64,000 bases of DNA from Crocodylus rhombifer (Eukaryota > Chordata > Crocodylia > Crocodylidae). Location: assembly GCA_038503035.1 (NCBI GenBank), contig JAVSML010025156.1:1-64000 (forward strand). The letters run 5' to 3'. The position numbers and the translations under genes were made by a program. This document shows positions 59,892-64,000 of the stretch, piece by piece (positions within the stretch are counted from its first letter, which is position 1; every line of letters starts with the position of its first letter). The notes below the pieces were generated by a model. It ran no database searches. It was not told the DNA's origin and saw nothing but the letters and a program-made list of their open reading frames with translations.

Positions 59892-60680
59892 TAGGGGTGC
59901 ATGAAGCAGGCCCTATTTGATTCGGATTCGGCCCAAATTGGGGACAGTGATCCGATTCGTTGATTAGGATTACTGTCCCTGATTCGATTTGGCCGAATCT
60001 GAATCTGAAGATTCGATGCCGATTCAAAGAATCAGCGATACAGACACAGCTTTAAATGTTTTTCCTACATCCCTCAAGGTACCAGCGTGGCTTGTGAATG
60101 CTGCGATGCTGGGGCAGATGGAGTGTCCTATAGGAGTGCAGGGGGACCCCTCCACATGCTCAGTGACGAATCAAGAAGTAGACTGGACGTACTTCCAGTC
60201 CACTTCTGGGTCCACTGGGGAGTGTGCAGGGGGTGCCCTCCATCCCCCTGGCTTGGTGATCAGCCACAGGGGAACCCCAGGTGCCCTTCTGATGCAGGAG
60301 GCACCAGTCGCTGAGCTGGGGGGACGCAGGGAGGCTCCCAGTGTAATCCCTGGTAGACCCAGAAGTGGACCCGAAGTGCTTCTGGTCCACTTTCGGGTTT
60401 GCCGCCAAGGACACCAGGGAGCCTTTGCGCTTCTGTGGGACACTCCATGCGCCCCACCATCACAACATTCATGAGCTGCCTGCTACTTGAAGGTATGTAG
60501 CATTTAAAGCTGTGTCTATGTCTGAATCAACAAAACTTTCCGAATTGATTTGGAGGGTTCTGTTTTGATTCGGAGAGATTAAAGGGTCCTCTGATTTGAT
60601 TCAGATTCAGCAACTCGTCCACTGAATTGAGCTGAAACTCCGCCAAATCGAATCAGGGACTGAAGCTTTGCACAGCCCTA
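59892..60680 (+). mobile_element. Family B hAT MITE inside the Gypsy tail
   Basis: The ends TAGGGGTGCATGAAGC and GCTTTGCACAGCCCTA are flanked by a perfect 8-bp duplication CTAAAAAG (59884-59891 and 60681-60688). The interior (about 60099-60473) is an imperfect foldback: GAATGCTGCGATGCTGGGGC pairs with GCCCCACCATCACAACATTC. It matches the interior of 10669-11250. A 161-codon frame across it is incidental. Confidence 0.9.
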
Positions 60681-60738
60681 CTAAAAAGCCAACCCAAAGA
60701 CTAATAGAGACCTGTTAAAATGTGCTTTAACAATGGGT

Positions 60739-60961
60739 TGAACTAAACTTCCAATGTTAGTATTACATGGGGATATCTTACGTGTAAGGGGGGAAGATGT
60801 GTGGATACCTTTAAGAGTGTTGTGTATAAGTTGTTACATTTGCCTGGGTATTGCAGGAGGGAACCGGAGGGAACAGCAGATCTGTAGGCCAAGAAAGGCC
60901 TCTGAATATACAAGCATTATCATTCTATAAACTTAATTCCTTGGTTTTTTTTAGAATAACA
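60739..60961 (+). repeat. 3' LTR of the Gypsy element
   Basis: It starts TGAACTAAACTTCCAATG and ends near AGAATAACA. It is about 10 bp longer than the 5' LTR, partly from a local duplication around GGAGGGAACCGGAGGGAAC, and its AATAAA has become AATATA. Differences from the 5' LTR are spread along its length, a sign of age. Confidence 0.8.
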
Positions 60962-61008
60962 CAGCCTGTGGCATTTGAGGTACACATGCTGCAGGTTAGC
61001 CACCCCTG
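60962..61008 (-). mobile_element. Possible MITE end next to the LTR
   Basis: The reverse complement begins CAGGGGTGGCTAACCTGCAG, a typical hAT-style terminus in sauropsid repeats. Only about 47 bp are present, abutting the LTR, so the Gypsy element may have inserted into it. Confidence 0.35.
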
Positions 61009-64000
61009 CTCCAGTGCATAGGATTTGCTGAAATTCAAGTTATGTCCTGTATGGGACATCTCGAGTACTGAAATTCTGTGCAATATTTCTGCACCTCAGT
61101 AAAACCTTTGGATCTAATACTGATTTCTTACTGAGGTTTATGTAGGTGCACCTACTCTTTACTAACACCAGTGTGAGTGGTTTTATCATCATATTACAAT
61201 TTGAAGATGACAAGTGGGACATTTTGGGTACCAGCCTGTTTGGCTTATCTACTACTCACTAAGTTTCTTTAATTACTTTGCAAGGATAGTTATAAGACCT
61301 GATAAATCCAAACTGTTCCTCATAGTTACCCTGGCTATACCAGGCTATAAAAATATCTGAAATCTGACCTCATCATGGATTACACATGAGGACATAAGTG
61401 CACACATCGCATCTTCTAAACCAAGAGAGCACGCACTTCTTCAGAATCAAATTTCACCACCTGCAAGCTTTCATGGGGAAAATATTTGCACAGCGCTCAG
61501 AGCAACGTAGGCACATTTTCCTGTCTGAAGAAGGAAATGTGGGCCTCATTAATTTCTTGAACAGTAAAGTCAGTTGGAGGTGTCTGTCTTGTTAGCTATC
61601 CATAAAGATTCTACTTAATGGATCATTACTCATAAGGAAACAGTCTGGTATCACTTGTAGCACAAAATCCTGGGTGAGATGGAATAGCAAAACCAGGTAA
61701 CAGTTTAAGCTATTGGGTTGTTTGTACGTCCTATTTTTGTAAAAAATCAATATAAGTTCCCCTTTAGGAATCCATCTGCTTTTGTCTTGGGATCTGTTTT
61801 TGTTTTGTAGTTCAATGCATGGAAACTCAAGGGCCTCTTTCCTTCCCCTTGCACTGTTTGTGAGGGCAATTATAGTTGACACGATAACGGGCTTCCCGCA
61901 GGATGGCTGATTATCTAGCAGTGCCCATTTCTAAGACTTACTTCCTGTGCAGAAACAAGAGAATTGTATTGCCTCATTGGGTCACATTTGGGTAGCATTA
62001 ATAACTTGATAGGGGACCTGCAAGTTATTTAACCTTGCTTTTTCATTGGCTGACCCAGATTTGTCTCTTAATATTTCTCAGTGTATTCAGTCAGTCCTTT
62101 CCAATCTCCTTGGTGCCCATTGTGCTACTGCCATTGGGACATTATTAGGACAGCTTGCGGATGGCTGGATGTTGGAATACCTTTGTGGTGGAGGGTTGGA
62201 AAAGCAAGTGTTGGTAAGACCTGTGCTGCGGCATGAGCCCCACTACTCTGAATACTTGAACTCGTATGTAGGCTCCCCTGGGTCACATCCAGTTCCTTCC
62301 ACACACGCAATGTAATAAGAATAGACGCATGGGACTGTTTCCCACTGTCTTGAGAGGAGGAATTTCCCCATCAGATGATTACCTGCATTATTAACTTCTA
62401 GTAGTTGGTTTGTTTTTTGTTTTTGTTTTTTTTAAATGTAGTTACACCATATATTGCTCTATTCCTTCCTTAATTGCAGAGTAGTAGGATTATCTACCAG
62501 CAATCATTCAAAGGAAACACCAGATTACACGGTAAAAATTATTACTGAATACCATAGTTCACCTTTCTGTTTAGATTTGGGGAATGATGCTTTCCAAAAA
62601 GCAGATGTCAACAGAAATTTAATACTCTGACCTTGTTTCATATAATGCCGTGGTGCGAAATGAGGCATGTTGTGTACCAGTGAACAGGTTGTACAACTTT
62701 CCAGGAGGGCAAATTCCAATTAGACTTTTTACCATAGGTCTCTCCTGTTGTACTTAGGGTACTCTTGTATTCTCCTTACACTGCCTGTCTAGATCAACCT
62801 ATTTATTATTTAGCTATTTTTTTCCTTCTTTATCAGCATGATGGTAAAGTGCCTTACATATTTTTCAGACTTTGATTTTAGAGGTAATTGATATCTTGGA
62901 TTTCATCTCCTTCTTGTGTTTTATTTCATTTGTTTATTGTGGGAAATTTTATTCAAATGCATGACTTTTGTTCTGAAAGCAACAAGATGTATGGTTTCCA
63001 GACACACATTCCAAAAACGGTGTCCCTTACACTGATGGCTTTTGCAGGCGGAGTGGTTCCATTGCTCTAGTAAAAAGTAGGGTTCGTAAGAGTCAAAGAT
63101 CTTCTTGGCTTCCTCGTAGTTGGCATGAAGAACATGATTTATAGATGGGCTTTATTTCCTTTCTAGTTTCCAGAAGACTTAGGATAACGTTTTATAAATT
63201 ATTGAATTCTCTTTAGTTCTTTTACAGACATATGGTGGTGTTAGTAAAGGCTTGATTGAAAAACACATAAAATTGACATGGTTCCTAGTGATCAGATTCT
63301 TAATATGTTCTTGATTCCACTTGTGTTGTCCATGTAGGCAACTTATTAGTGGAATAACAGATCCGAGGAGTCTTGGCACACAAGATGGTGAACAGTATAT
63401 TTGGGGAGAGGTGCACTCAATTCTGATCCTTTATCAGAGCAAAAACACCAAACTGGTCACAAAAACCAGATGCCCAATTCTTTATCATCCTCAGGAAGAT
63501 GACCAGGCTCAGCTCCTATTGCCCTCTGCGCATTTTAGACAAGCAAAGTTATGTCTAAAAACATATTAGGTCTTAATATGAACCACAGACACATAGTATG
63601 CATTTAATTACAGATACACACAAGGTAATCGTCATCTTTCTCGGTTTCCTTCAAAATATGTAGCTGCTGTTTCTTTGTACTTCATGAATATCATTGACAT
63701 AGTTCAGTCCATGAAATTTTGCTCCCTGAATTAACAACGGAATTTGATTTTCTTGATAATAAATAGGTAGTGCAATGAAGAAAGTATCCAGTAAGACTAT
63801 ATTACATTCTTTGGTAATTTATTTTAAAGACATGTGAAGTGCGCCCTTCTTCACAGGCAAAGCTGATGCTATTCCATACAGCATATTTCAGTGTTTTTAA
63901 ATCCAGGGGGAAATTATCTTTTAAATTACTTAAGGGGAAAAAAAAGGTAGTAGGCCTTGACACCAAGAATTAACTGCTGCTACATAAGTTAATTTGTTTT
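61009..64000. other. No gene recognised
   Basis: Three kilobases of AT-rich unique-looking sequence to the window edge. Frames at 62046-62315 and 63321-63569 (80-90 codons) have no known similarity and no splice or promoter context I can support. Confidence 0.5.

Larger units (their letters stand above)
56271..60961 (+). mobile_element. Decayed Ty3/Gypsy LTR retrotransposon
   Basis: Two similar LTRs (56271-56483 and 60739-60961) enclose remnants in the usual Gypsy order: gag, RNase H, then integrase with a basic tail. Protease and most of reverse transcriptase are missing between gag and RNase H. No convincing primer-binding site follows the first LTR. A family B hAT MITE sits at 59892-60680. 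All frames contain stops or shifts, and the LTRs differ at many sites, so the copy is old and inactive. Target duplication of the element itself could not be resolved. Confidence 0.85.

Noticed and set aside
59989..60474. 161-codon frame running from near the Gypsy tail
   Set aside because: It starts and ends within the inserted MITE and shares no similarity with retrotransposon proteins.
62046..62315. Frame of 89 codons as a host exon
   Set aside because: No similarity to a known protein, no convincing splice sites, and a non-ATG start.

Overview
This is vertebrate nuclear DNA with no recognisable bacterial, phage or plasmid content. The transposon load points to a sauropsid, most likely a crocodilian. 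It contains several CR1 LINE fragments with the typical CR1 ORF2 C-terminus and 3' tail, MIR/L3-like remnants, a LINE with a finger-like C-terminus, a Ty3/Gypsy element, and many non-autonomous DNA transposons. MITE infestations are known in crocodilians, but the species is an inference. No protein-coding host gene is convincing. Open frames are short and lie mostly in transposons or look like chance, so the window is probably intergenic or intronic.

Layout. 0-8.8 kb: mostly unique sequence, a doubtful pair of exons with a poly(A) signal (2240-2885), small inverted-repeat elements and a CR1 remnant. 8.8-11.25 kb: a mosaic of hAT-type MITE pieces, two CR1 fragments and a tandem repeat of about 165 bp. 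11-20 kb: unique sequence with one Tigger-like MITE. 20.4-22.3 kb: a palindrome, a MITE and a LINE 3' end. 24.4-25.5 kb: a hAT MITE that folds on itself along its length. 26.8-39.4 kb: CR1/MIR scraps, a second LINE copy split by a MITE, a nested pair of the same MITE family, and a 1.46-kb member carrying a palindrome of about 0.9 kb. 43-52.7 kb: old SINE/LINE tails, a Tigger MITE and two more MITEs. 54.2-55.2 kb: a hAT MITE with a perfect 8-bp target duplication. 56.3-61.0 kb: a decayed Ty3/Gypsy retrotransposon with both LTRs, gag, RNase H and integrase remnants, interrupted by another hAT MITE. 61-64 kb: nothing recognised.

Two MITE families dominate. Family A has termini near GGCTAGGTACAGACATTC and 3-bp duplications (CAA, CCA, TTA and TAT seen). 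Family B has termini near TAGGGCTGTGCGAAGC and 8-bp duplications typical of hAT. Within each family similar ends enclose different GC-rich interiors, several of which are long inverted repeats. Nesting gives relative ages: family A is younger than the LINE it split, one family A copy entered another at a TTA, and family B is younger than the Gypsy element. The strongest candidates for something new are these foldback-carrying, interior-swapping MITEs and an isolated hairpin of about 200 bp at 20.4-20.6 kb.
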